Assembly (NCBI RefSeq): GCF_002276045.1
Contig: NZ_NQMR01000035.1
Span: 1-64,000, forward strand
Reading direction: 5' to 3'
DNA from: Pseudoalteromonas sp. NBT06-2
Lineage (GTDB): Bacteria > Pseudomonadota > Gammaproteobacteria > Enterobacterales > Alteromonadaceae
DNA: 64,000 nt
This document shows positions 15,199-23,747 of the stretch, one piece after another. Position numbers and translations under genes: made by a program. Position 1 is the first letter of the stretch. Every line of letters begins with the position of its first letter. The notes under the pieces are model-generated. The model was given only the letters and a program-made list of their open reading frames with translations. It searched no databases and was not told where the DNA came from.

Positions 15199-16140
15199 TT
15201 ATTTAGCTGCCACTTTTAAGTTTAAAAAATTGGCCATTTCTTCCGGTGAAGCTAATTTTTGCAATGTTTCAGGTTTTTTAAAATCGGCAATACTCATGTT
15301 TTCAGGCACTGTAATAGAAATATTCAAAGAGCCCAATTTATCAATGAAAATCGTTAAGCCATCTTTTAAAACTTGTGGTGCTGGAGAAAAAGTAAGTTGC
15401 TGTTTGATCATCTCTTTCAATTGTCCTAGCTCCATTTTTTGTGCCGAAGCTAACTGAGTCAAGGCTGATTCTAATTTGCCTAAATTAGCAACTTCAAAGT
15501 TAAGTTTTTCAGGTTTTACTCCTTGTATTACATTCATCAACTGAGTTTGTTGTTTAAATTGTTGCTCTAAAGTAGGCTCTTTACCAGAGTCTACTTGCGC
15601 CTGATGTTGTTTATTCATTTGCATTGAAAAATCAAATAGCTCTTTCACATTAGTAAGCGAAAAATTAAATTTTAAACCGGCTACACCTGATGATTGAATT
15701 TGATTTTCAAAATCAGCATGGTTGCTATTTTCATTATATTTCATGCTTGAAAGTAGGTTAATTTTTGAATTTATAAATTCATCAGCTATACCTGGCGGTA
15801 ATTGTTGTTTTAACTGTTCCGAAATAACAAGCTCTTTTAATTTAAATTCTGCATACTCTGTAATTTTTTGCGGATCATAACCCATGACTTTGACTGATTT
15901 AACATCTGCAAAGTGGCTACCGTCTGGCCCGACCAATTTAATTTTCTCAATTAAGAATGACTTATCTAATACATTTACTGATACATCCTGATAATCAATT
16001 TTGACACCTAATTCTGTATTTATCATTGCCAATTGTTTATCAAGTTCTATTTTAGCTTCTTGTGTTACTGAATAATTTGCATAACCAATGCCACCCGAAA
16101 TTGCAGCTACAACTAAAGTACCAATTAATAACTTTTTCAT
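15199..16140 (-). CDS. Uncharacterised exported or membrane-anchored protein
   Basis: I do not recognise a specific function. The start at 16140 is chosen because GGAG lies 6 bases upstream and it yields a clean N-terminal signal or anchor segment (KKLLIGTLVVAAISGGIGYA). The mature part (about 290 aa) is hydrophilic, with repeated beta-like segments (VKIDYQDVSVNVLDKSFLIE) and later helical, Gln/Lys-rich stretches. The general shape resembles the periplasmic YdgA/DUF945-like or AsmA-like proteins, though I see no diagnostic motif. It is monocistronic and divergent from the PilZ gene. An earlier in-frame ATG at 16173 lacks a ribosome site. Confidence 0.65.
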   Translation of the reverse strand: MKKLLIGTLVVAAISGGIGYANYSVTQEAKIELDKQLAMINTELGVKIDYQDVSVNVLDKSFLIEKIKLVGPDGSHFADVKSVKVMGYDPQKITEYAEFKLKELVISEQLKQQLPPGIADEFINSKINLLSSMKYNENSNHADFENQIQSSGVAGLKFNFSLTNVKELFDFSMQMNKQHQAQVDSGKEPTLEQQFKQQTQLMNVIQGVKPEKLNFEVANLGKLESALTQLASAQKMELGQLKEMIKQQLTFSPAPQVLKDGLTIFIDKLGSLNISITVPENMSIADFKKPETLQKLASPEEMANFLNLKVAAK

Positions 16141-16372
16141 TTGATCTCCATAGATCTTATATATGCTTCGCATAAAACTTTAAACTAGAATGAATATAAA
16201 GGGAATTCTTCGATAAGTCATATGATTATATATATTAAAGGCATATTTTTTGCTTGTTTTTCCTTTTTATAACAATTAATCCTATTTTCAACGAATTATT
16301 TGTTTGAACGACAATTAATTGCCGCTATTATAATGATTAATTTACATTAGTATAAGACGATGGAACCTTTGT

Positions 16373-18901
16373 ATGGCTGATGATGTACTGCTTAAATATC
16401 AAGATTTAATCCAAGACCTTAAATCTGATTTAGGCGCAGAAAAATTTGAGCTTGTTTTTAAAAATAAAACAACTCAGCTATCGAAGCCTGAACAATTTTT
16501 ATTAAAAATGGAAATGACGCGACTTTCGCAACCTGTTGCTAGGGTTATTGATTTAAGAGGACAAGTAACAGGTGAAGTGAGAGCTTATGAGTACAATGGC
16601 AAACAGCACTTTATGGATAATTTGGCCATAGAGGTCTTTGAAAAAGCAGTCAAGCAATATGGTGATTATACTTTAGCTGTCTATGAAACAGTGATGAGTA
16701 CAGAAAACAATCACAAAGTTTTACAAAAAAAAGCAACAAAAAAAGCATTAAACACTTCAGAAATAGCACAAGAAAATCCAAAAGAAACTAATTGTCACAT
16801 GGTAAAGTTTGCCTCTTATGAAACTCGGATAGAAGAGCGAATGAATTATGCTATTAAAGTTAAAATTCAAATAACCTCCTCAGATGAAGTAGAGGCTAGC
16901 ACTTCTGATATTTCGGTTAGTGGCTGTAAAGTAAAAGTCCCTTCAAGATATAAACTAAAACACAAACAAAAAATAAAAATGCGTTTAATTGGTTTAGAAC
17001 AAGACTTTGAACTGGGCTTAAAAGAAGGTATTGAGTATGAAGTTGTTGCGATAAAGAATATCAATAACGATACAAATCACATTAGAATGAAACGGACTTA
17101 CATTGAAAACAATGCCAGTTTTGATGAATTTTTAAAAAGCTTTATTCATGGTAATAAACGCCGTTATAAGGTGAATTTAGACAATACTTTAGATGCGGTC
17201 ATTGTTAAAGGTTATGAGCAATATTACTTACCTCGAATTACATCTCTTTCTATTTTTTTCAGCGAAGAAAATGAACATTCACTCATACCACGTTTACTTC
17301 TCAGTAACGAAAATAATATAGATACAATTCGTTATTTTAATGATGAAAATAAAAACTTTATTTTAAGTAGTATTTTACATAAAACGCGTTTAACTGAAAT
17401 TTTATCTCAGCCAGGACATGTTAAGGAAGGTTTATTTTATAGTTTTACCCATATTTCAGCTGGTAAAATATATTACTATTCAGCAACAGATAGTGAATTT
17501 CAAAAAACGCCTGCGTTAAAGAGCCTATTTTTAGGATTTGGTAGTAATAAACCCAGTTGGCGAACTTTTAAAGTTCAAATAATGCCCACTCATACTGATG
17601 ATGCTTTTATTCCTTTATCATTGCCTGAAACAGCAGATTCAGAAATTGCAAAATTAAACAAACCGCCTTCGCCTCGTGTTCAAGGAATTATAAAGAATAT
17701 AAAATACTTGGCTTTGTTAACAGATCTCACAACAAAACAATCTCAAGGTGAATATCAAAAAAATAAATTCATAAAAGATCAAGCTAATGCGCTGAAACAA
17801 TTTGGTCATTCAAAACAAGTTCACTATCCTGATATTGATGTTATTTCTTTAGAATATGTAAATTTAAGATCCGAAACGCGATTCTTGTATAAAACCTCAG
17901 TTGCTTTAGAGCAAGAAGAAAAAGGAAAGTTAACAGGAAAGTTAACAGGAAAGTTAACAGGAACTACACGTGACTTTTCAGAAAATGGTTTACAGATCGA
18001 ATTAGATAAACCAACTCTATACGAAAATGATGATTTAGTATTGATGACATTACCTGATTTACAAAAAATCACTAAAAAACACGACTTACAGAATTTACCT
18101 TATAAAGTTATGGCCGTAAGTAAAACAAAGAAAATAATTAACCTTCGTAGCTATCGACCAACACTTGATAGCGAACATACTGGTACCACTTTTTTTAAAC
18201 AGCTGATTTTACATAATAAATCTAAGCTTATAGCATCAGAAGAATCTCAGAAAGTACCAGGCCTTTCTACTGCTTTGAGAAATATGCAAACAAAAGCAGT
18301 GTGTCAATTCCCTTTTTATATCCATAAACTCGGCTCTGGGTATTCAGTGGGTGCAATTGGCCATGGTTTATATTCAAACCCTTTGCATTTAATTTTAAGT
18401 CAGTTTGGCTTGCTTGAAGAATATTTTAATATCGAAAGCATATTTCCAAATCACGTCCTCAATGATTTACTTATACCTAAATTGAAAGAGATGAAACGCC
18501 AAGATAAACCTTTCCAATTAGAGTTATATTTACGTTTTAATCCTACGGCTAAAGATATTAAGTCAGCAATTATAATCGATTACATTCCCTTAGATACAAA
18601 CGAAATAAACAAAAAAAGTTTTGTGACTGCATGTATCAAACGAGAGCTTTTTTTTGGTTTTAGAGTCTATATTTCTAGAACTGGTCGTCCGGATACTGAT
18701 TACTTAGCAAAAGAGTTAAGCTATATCACGCAATACGCAATACACAAAGCTAAAATCTTAGAAAACGAACTATGGTCTGTTGTTGGCGTGGGCGAAATGT
18801 TAGATATTTCAAATGAATTAATGCAAAGGTTTAATATTGAAGCTAGTTTAGTTGAAGCGATGAATCAAAGAAAAAGTCAGTGGATACAAAGAATAAGCTA
18901 G
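16373..18901 (+). CDS. Large protein with two PilZ (c-di-GMP-binding) domains
   Basis: This is a cytoplasmic protein of 842 aa without signal or membrane segments. Two PilZ-type signatures can be read. The first, near residues 151-185, has ETRIEERMNY followed by SDISVSGCKVKVP. The second, near 497-545, has RSETRFLYK followed by RDFSENGLQIELDKP. Both keep the R-xxx-R plus D/N-x-S-x-x-G pattern that binds cyclic di-GMP. The rest (N-terminal 150 residues and the middle and C-terminal blocks) I do not recognise. Within the second domain a 12-bp unit is tandemly repeated, giving GKLTGKLTGKLTG between the Arg motif and the DFSENG motif. A likely role is a c-di-GMP effector in motility or surface switching; the partner is unknown. 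Confidence 0.75.
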   Translation: MADDVLLKYQDLIQDLKSDLGAEKFELVFKNKTTQLSKPEQFLLKMEMTRLSQPVARVIDLRGQVTGEVRAYEYNGKQHFMDNLAIEVFEKAVKQYGDYTLAVYETVMSTENNHKVLQKKATKKALNTSEIAQENPKETNCHMVKFASYETRIEERMNYAIKVKIQITSSDEVEASTSDISVSGCKVKVPSRYKLKHKQKIKMRLIGLEQDFELGLKEGIEYEVVAIKNINNDTNHIRMKRTYIENNASFDEFLKSFIHGNKRRYKVNLDNTLDAVIVKGYEQYYLPRITSLSIFFSEENEHSLIPRLLLSNENNIDTIRYFNDENKNFILSSILHKTRLTEILSQPGHVKEGLFYSFTHISAGKIYYYSATDSEFQKTPALKSLFLGFGSNKPSWRTFKVQIMPTHTDDAFIPLSLPETADSEIAKLNKPPSPRVQGIIKNIKYLALLTDLTTKQSQGEYQKNKFIKDQANALKQFGHSKQVHYPDIDVISLEYVNLRSETRFLYKTSVALEQEEKGKLTGKLTGKLTGTTRDFSENGLQIELDKPTLYENDDLVLMTLPDLQKITKKHDLQNLPYKVMAVSKTKKIINLRSYRPTLDSEHTGTTFFKQLILHNKSKLIASEESQKVPGLSTALRNMQTKAVCQFPFYIHKLGSGYSVGAIGHGLYSNPLHLILSQFGLLEEYFNIESIFPNHVLNDLLIPKLKEMKRQDKPFQLELYLRFNPTAKDIKSAIIIDYIPLDTNEINKKSFVTACIKRELFFGFRVYISRTGRPDTDYLAKELSYITQYAIHKAKILENELWSVVGVGEMLDISNELMQRFNIEASLVEAMNQRKSQWIQRIS
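17924..17963 (+). repeat. Three tandem 12-bp repeats inside the PilZ gene
   Basis: The unit ggaaagttaaca occurs three times exactly (17924-17935, 17936-17947, 17948-17959), plus a partial fourth (ggaa). The length is a multiple of three, so the copy number changes the protein by GKLT units without shifting the frame. Confidence 0.95.
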
Positions 18902-18922
18902 AGTTATAAAGATTAACTCTAG
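18898..18922. terminator. Candidate bidirectional terminator hairpin
   Basis: A perfect 9-bp stem (ctagagtta and taactctag, 7-nt loop) sits between the convergent PilZ and serB genes. It lacks a clear T run, so this is tentative. Confidence 0.4.
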
Positions 18923-18934
18923 CATCAAACGATA

Positions 18935-19948
18935 TTACATCTTCGGTATAGAAATAAAATATGCTACTTGTAAAAGTGATCCCGTATTAATAGCAACATC
19001 AGCAGCTTCAACAACTTTAGGTTTACCATGAACTGCAATGCCCAGCCCAGCTGCTGACATCATTTTTAAATCGTTAGCGCCATCTCCCATAGCTAAAGTC
19101 TGTTTGATATCTATATTCAGTTCATTTGCCATTTTATTTAAAAAATTAGCTTTTTCTTGCGCATCAACAATGACACCTAATACCTTTCCAGTTAATTTAT
19201 TTTCTGCAACTTCTAATTCGTTTGCATGAATAAAGTCTAAGTCTATTAATTGCTGTACACGCTCAGCAAAAGGAATAAAACCACCAGATGCTATCGCTAG
19301 TTTCCACCCTTTTGTTTTTAATAAATGACATAAATCAAGTACACCTGGCATTAATGGCAGGTTTTCTTTTAATTTTTCAATCAACTTAAGCTCAATACCT
19401 GCTAGTTTTGCTACTCGTAATCGTAAGCTATCGCCAAACTCTAAAGCACCGTTCATAGCTTGAGCTGTAACAGAAGCAACTTCTTCATACACATTCGCTA
19501 AACGAGCAATCTCATCTATGCACTCAATTGTAATCGCGGTTGAATCCATATCCATAACCAATAAACCAGGTTGATCTATGCTTGGAGCATCATCAAAAAC
19601 AGCAAGTTGGCAATAAATAGCCTTTGAAAGTTCATCTATTAAGGGTTTAAATTTTTCTCGATCAAATTGACACTTAATAACCAGAGCTGGATCTAAATTG
19701 TTATCCGGCTGAAAATAGCAAATATTAGCATCATCTATTTGCTCTGATTTTAAGAAATCTAAAATTTGATTAAGATGAAACGAAGTTAGTTCACAGCCAA
19801 ATGCCAGCAAGTAATTCATTTGTGGACATTGAGCATGTGCATTTTCAGTTAAAAGTGATTCCTTAATAGATAATCTAAACCATTGACCCAATTTTAATAT
19901 GGATGATAATTTTTTATCCTGAATTTCAGATAAATTGTAAGATGACAT
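18935..19948 (-). CDS. serB: Phosphoserine phosphatase
   Basis: This HAD-superfamily enzyme catalyses the last step of serine synthesis (337 aa). The nucleophile motif is VMDMDSTAITIECIDEIA, with Asp133 as the phosphorylated residue and Asp135 as the acid/base. Further HAD motifs are LAIASGGFIPFAERV and TLAMGDGANDLKMMSAAGLGIA, the latter with the Mg-binding Asp pair. The N-terminal 120 residues correspond to the extra domain of gammaproteobacterial SerB. It is divergent from the ytjB-like gene, the same neighbour as in E. coli. Confidence 0.96.
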   Translation of the reverse strand: MSSYNLSEIQDKKLSSILKLGQWFRLSIKESLLTENAHAQCPQMNYLLAFGCELTSFHLNQILDFLKSEQIDDANICYFQPDNNLDPALVIKCQFDREKFKPLIDELSKAIYCQLAVFDDAPSIDQPGLLVMDMDSTAITIECIDEIARLANVYEEVASVTAQAMNGALEFGDSLRLRVAKLAGIELKLIEKLKENLPLMPGVLDLCHLLKTKGWKLAIASGGFIPFAERVQQLIDLDFIHANELEVAENKLTGKVLGVIVDAQEKANFLNKMANELNIDIKQTLAMGDGANDLKMMSAAGLGIAVHGKPKVVEAADVAINTGSLLQVAYFISIPKM

Positions 19949-20040
19949 TTAAAACTCCAAAAGATTCACATTTTAAGATACGTTTAATATTTGCTTTTCT
20001 ACCAAGAAATAGAGAAAATGTCTTTAGCATAGTGAGCAAT

Positions 20041-20673
20041 ATGAAAAAAAAACAACTTAATAATCCTACCATAGCAACAATGTATCAACGAGCCTTTCGC
20101 TTGGCGCTTACACTTATCTGCTTATTTTTACTTATCAACTTAGGTTTTAGTTCTAGCTTTGATAGCCACGAAATTATCGCTAAACAAACTCACCACACGG
20201 CAAGAAGCTTAGCTTTACAAATGTCCTATGCTGCTAAAGATGCATTAAGTAACAATAAACCTAAGCAATTAAAAACTATAGTAAACAATATGGTAAAAGA
20301 TCCTTATGTGGTTTCGGCTTCTATTTTTGATAAATATGGCGCTTTAATTATTCAAAGCGATGACAGTTTTTTGTATCAAGAGTATTTGAAACAACCCAAT
20401 GCTATGCCAGGAATATCTAAGCTTTCATCCCCCATAATTCAACCTATGTTTAATGGTAAAATACGTACAGGATTTGTAAGAATAACTTATTTATCTCGTG
20501 CAGCAATGAGTGAGGGCCATAACTATTTTCATAAATTAAGTCGGCAGATTGGTTTAATGTTAATTTTAAGCTGTATTCTAACTTGGCTAACGGCAAGAAC
20601 CATTAAACGTTGGCAAGTAAATCGCTATACAAAAAAAATATTAAAACAAACTAAATCATCTGAACTCGAATAA
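20041..20673 (+). CDS. ytjB: AhpA/YtjB-like membrane protein
   Basis: This is a small inner-membrane protein (210 aa from the ATG at 20041). An in-frame extension up to 19903 would overlap serB on the opposite strand and is unlikely. Two membrane segments (RLALTLICLFLLINLGFSS near residues 20-38 and IGLMLILSCILTWLTA near 170-188) flank a periplasmic loop. The loop contains VNNMVKDPYVVSASIFDKYG, reminiscent of a sensor-like extracytoplasmic domain. Divergent placement next to serB is the same as for E. coli ytjB (formerly smp), which supports the call. The function is poorly known. Confidence 0.75.
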   Translation: MKKKQLNNPTIATMYQRAFRLALTLICLFLLINLGFSSSFDSHEIIAKQTHHTARSLALQMSYAAKDALSNNKPKQLKTIVNNMVKDPYVVSASIFDKYGALIIQSDDSFLYQEYLKQPNAMPGISKLSSPIIQPMFNGKIRTGFVRITYLSRAAMSEGHNYFHKLSRQIGLMLILSCILTWLTARTIKRWQVNRYTKKILKQTKSSELE

Positions 20674-20696
20674 AGTAATATTCCACAATAAAGCTA

Positions 20697-21509
20697 TTAT
20701 ACTAAATTAAAAATATCTAAACTATTTATGTAAAGCTGCTTTGAAATAACATCTTTATTCTCTTTTCTAAGCGATACTAATTGCTCAAAGATAGCAATTA
20801 AGGCAATAGGTGTATTTATTTCACCTTGCTTACCAGAAATAGGCATAGAAGGTGCGTCAGTTTCAAGTAATAAAGACTCTAAAGGTAATTGATTGATAGT
20901 AGCACGTGTTTTATTCGCTCTTTGGTAAGTGATCACACCACCTACGCCAATTTTAAAGCCCATTTTAATATATGACTTTGCTTGTTGGAGGCTACCGCTA
21001 AAGGCATGTATTACACCGCCAAATTGAGGTCTAATTTGCTTAAAGGCTTGTTCAATTAAATTATGACTTTGTCTATGATGAACTATCAAAGGTAATTCAA
21101 GCTTATTAGCCAATGCAATATGGGCGATAAAAAGCGATTTCTGCTTTTCAGTATCAGCAATAGAGCTATCAATACCACACTCTCCTATCGCAACGATTTT
21201 ATTTCTATTTAATACACAAAGCTGTTCGAGCTCATCTATATGATGTGTTTTATGTTCAGTGAAAAAGTATGGATGTAAACCAACAGCGAAATAGAGCTTG
21301 GGGATCAAGTCTTGAATCTTGCTAGAAGAGTTAATTATGCAAGATTCAAGACTTGATAAAATGCGTTTTGATTGTACCAAAGTTACTCCTGGTACCAGCA
21401 TTTTAATAATGCCTGAATTTAAAGCTTGCTGTAATAACATGTTTCTACTTTCATCAAACTCAGCAAAATCAATATGGCAATGTGAATCAAAAAAATGATA
21501 TTCACGCAT
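20697..21509 (-). CDS. TatD-family metal-dependent hydrolase
   Basis: This is a TIM-barrel metallohydrolase of 270 aa. The metal ligands are visible in order: FFDSHCHIDFAEFDE (His10, His12), AIGECGID (Glu), PLIVHHRQSH, GGVIHAFSGSL and the terminal LLLETDAPSM (Asp). TatD proteins are DNases or exonucleases implicated in DNA quality control. Several paralogues exist per genome, so I give no exact symbol (TatD versus YjjV or YcfH). GAGG precedes the start. It lies 17 bases downstream of pdxH on the same strand and is probably co-transcribed with it. Confidence 0.9.
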   Translation of the reverse strand: MREYHFFDSHCHIDFAEFDESRNMLLQQALNSGIIKMLVPGVTLVQSKRILSSLESCIINSSSKIQDLIPKLYFAVGLHPYFFTEHKTHHIDELEQLCVLNRNKIVAIGECGIDSSIADTEKQKSLFIAHIALANKLELPLIVHHRQSHNLIEQAFKQIRPQFGGVIHAFSGSLQQAKSYIKMGFKIGVGGVITYQRANKTRATINQLPLESLLLETDAPSMPISGKQGEINTPIALIAIFEQLVSLRKENKDVISKQLYINSLDIFNLV

Positions 21510-21526
21510 AAAAGGTGCCTCTAATT

Positions 21527-22168
21527 TTAAGGGTTAAGGCGCTCAACCTGCCAAGTATCATCATCTTGCTTTTGATACATAAAACGATCATGTAAGCGAT
21601 TCGCTCCACCTTGCCAAAACTCTACTTTATGAGGTTCAATACAATATCCCCCCCAAAATGATGGTAATGGTACTTCACCTTGTGAAAACTTGTTTTTTAC
21701 TTGATTAAACTTTTCCATCAATACATTTTTTGATGAAACAGGTCGACTTTGCGCTGAAGCCCATGCCGCTATTTGGCTTTCTTTAGGTCGAGATAAGAAG
21801 TATTTGGTTACAGCCATTTTTGAAAGCGGAACAGCTTTCCCATAAACAATAACTTGTCGCTCTAAGTTATGCCAAGGAAAGTGTAAACAAATTTGATTAT
21901 TATGTGCTAACTCTTGGGCTTTTCTAGATTCCGTATTGGTAAAAAATACAAATCCATTTTCATCTAAATGCTTTAGTAAAACGATACGCTGTGAAGGTTG
22001 ACCATTCTCATCCACTGTTGCCACAACCATAGCTGTAGGATCAGCTAACTCAGCTTCTACAGCTTGTTTTAACCATGATTCAAATTGTGAAATAGGATTA
22101 TCTGCCAATAAATCTCTACTTAATCCATTTTTTAAATATTCTCTTCTAATATCTGCTAATTTCATCAT
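21527..22168 (-). CDS. pdxH: Pyridoxamine 5'-phosphate oxidase
   Basis: This FMN-dependent enzyme oxidises pyridoxine or pyridoxamine 5'-phosphate to pyridoxal 5'-phosphate. At 213 aa it has the usual length. Signature stretches are [19 protein letters not shown] (FMN binding), [14 protein letters not shown] and, near the C-terminus, [20 protein letters not shown] followed by ANRLHDR, the PdxH hallmark. The tandem Met start leaves a one-residue ambiguity. It is followed closely by the tatD-like gene. Confidence 0.96.
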   Translation of the reverse strand: MMKLADIRREYLKNGLSRDLLADNPISQFESWLKQAVEAELADPTAMVVATVDENGQPSQRIVLLKHLDENGFVFFTNTESRKAQELAHNNQICLHFPWHNLERQVIVYGKAVPLSKMAVTKYFLSRPKESQIAAWASAQSRPVSSKNVLMEKFNQVKNKFSQGEVPLPSFWGGYCIEPHKVEFWQGGANRLHDRFMYQKQDDDTWQVERLNP

Positions 22169-22281
22169 TGATCCGTTGGGTCTTTAACTAAGATTATGCA
22201 CTCTAATGGCGTCATAATACCTTATTTTCAAAGCGGGATTATTAATTTTAAAAAAAAAATTTATCGCAGTTTTGAAATTAG

Positions 22282-22697
22282 CTAATCAACAGACATGATA
22301 TTAATCTTTAAATTTGAAGTCGCTTTAATATGATCCATAACGCTGAACACCAACTTATGTTTTACTTGTGCATCCGCTTTAATGATCACATTCTGGGTAT
22401 CAACCTCAGCTAAAGCGCGTTCTATATTTGCTTCAACACGCTCTAAATCAATTAATCGTTTTGGCTTATTACCATACCTTAACCATATTTGTTCTTGTGC
22501 TGTGATTTCAATATAAATAGCGCTATTCACACTCACTTTAGCACTATTATTTTCAGATTTATTAACTTCTATCGCAAGCTCTTTTACGAATGATGTTGTT
22601 ACGATAAAAAATATCAACAAAATAAACACTATATCCAGCATAGGGGTCATATCTACATCAGCATCAGTCTCTCTATAAATTCGTTTTTTCGGGTCAT
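22282..22697 (-). pseudogene. exbD: ExbD-family biopolymer transport protein, frameshifted near the start
   Basis: ExbD is the proton-channel partner of ExbB and energises TonB. The readable frame from 22650 encodes MTPMLDIVFILLIFFIVTTS, the ExbD membrane helix with its essential Asp, followed by a normal periplasmic domain (122 aa). Family members carry about 15-20 residues before MTPML. Upstream, codons in the same frame read KKRIYRETDADVD, exactly the expected basic and acidic N-terminus, but this frame has no start codon. The ATG at 22697 has a good AGTAGGAC ribosome site and begins MTRK in another frame. One extra A in the A6 tract (22684-22689) would join them. Slippage rescue, a shorter start at 22650, or sequencing error are alternatives. 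No exbB is visible upstream, where a group II intron relic lies. Confidence 0.7.
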
Positions 22698-22799
22698 TAT
22701 GATGTCCTACTCAGTTCACATCATTTTTTAAAGTTAGTAAACAAAGCTCAAGTGAGCAATATTAAGAAAAGTAATAAAAAGAGATATTGGAGGCTTTAT

Positions 22800-23468
22800 G
22801 AATAACAAATAGGGTGAGACTTTTGGCTTTTTCCCTATCCCTCTCACAGAACCTTACGTACGGACCTCGTATACGGATCCTGCATACTTCATATCACCAT
22901 CATTAGTGCCACAATGCTAATTTGTAATCTAGTATAGTACGCCTTATGGCCATCGCTCATTTTCCAAACATTGTGGTAACTTTCATCGCAGGATTTGGCG
23001 TTCTAGCACAAAGGCAATCTACCAAACTTCACTACAATTACTTCTCATATACAATCTGTCACATCAGACGTCATTATTCCTAGTGCACCAATTCGGCTTG
23101 TCCCGCTGATCAGGCGGCTTGTGTATCAATGATAAAAACTCACAACTCATCAAAGTCTTAAAGCATGCTTCCCCTTTCGCAATCAATTAAAGCTTTTGAC
23201 TAAAATTGACTCCATCAAACATGATGTGATGGTCCACTTGGTTTTCTCCTCCACACCATTACTGGCTTTCATCGGCCTAGCCTTACTCGCTACTACGGGA
23301 TCATCTGCCACCTCACACTCGCAATATTCTTGAGTCACCTCTTGAATAACACGTTCAATCATTCGGATTGGATACAGTGCCAGGCTTCCCCCGTTACTGC
23401 AATAGCTCCCTGTTAGAAATACCACCCTCAAACACCGTATTGGATTAACTAAGTATCGGGCGTCGCAC
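22800..23468 (-). mobile_element. Decayed group II intron without an intact reverse transcriptase
   Basis: On the minus strand the 3' part shows a domain V-like hairpin (22848-22880; GATCCGTATAC ... GTACGTAAGGTTCT). It is followed by GTGAGAGGGATAGGG and a domain VI-like stem (atagg/cctat arms, 22809-22814 with 22833-22838). A GTGCG at 23468, read downwards, matches the group II 5' consensus GUGYG and would give an element of about 670 nt. Canonical domain V starts GAGCCG with the AGC triad and ends ACGGUUC. Here the triad reads ATC and the partner strand AAGG, so catalysis is probably lost. The longest frame inside (82 codons, 23183-23431) shows no reverse transcriptase motif. The exact 5' boundary is uncertain. 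Confidence 0.6.
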
Positions 23469-23634
23469 TATTTTGGACGCTTACCTACCAATACCGCAGA
23501 AACAGGTTACGGTTAGTTGTGTACCTCTAACTTCTTATGGCTTCCTTCAACCTCACCGTTAGCCAATAACGCCCTTACCATTCAGATTATCTTCCCCTTA
23601 GTCAGCATGATAAAGCTTCTTGCAGCCTATCCGG
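23469..23634. other. Unassigned intergenic sequence beside the intron relic
   Basis: This stretch between the proposed intron 5' end and the palindrome behind the putP terminator has no supported reading frame. It may be further intron sequence, if the element starts at the terminator, or the debris of another insertion. Confidence 0.4.
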
Positions 23635-23656
23635 TTTGCCAGCTTCGCTGGGCAAA
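23635..23656. repeat. Short palindrome behind the putP terminator, partly repeated at the window start
   Basis: The arms tttgccagc and gctgggcaaa pair around a ttc loop with one bulged G. The 13 bases 23644-23656 (ttcgctgggcaaa) recur exactly at 1-13. Both copies sit immediately behind an intrinsic terminator, in the same orientation. The rest of the second copy lies outside the window. Confidence 0.6.
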
Positions 23657-23687
23657 AAAAAGCACATTTCATCTTAGAATGTGCTTT
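23652..23687 (-). terminator. Intrinsic terminator of putP
   Basis: A perfect 10-bp stem (aaagcacatt 23659-23668, aatgtgcttt 23678-23687) is followed on the minus strand by eight T. It lies about 60 bases past the putP stop codon. Confidence 0.88.
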
Positions 23688-23747
23688 GGTTAATTTAATA
23701 TTTAAATCACGCCACGCAGTGGCCTTAATTAAATTTGTGGGGATAAT

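Noticed and set aside
23183..23431. An 82-codon minus-strand frame in the intron relic
   Set aside because: No reverse transcriptase or other motif; the composition fits structured intron RNA rather than protein.
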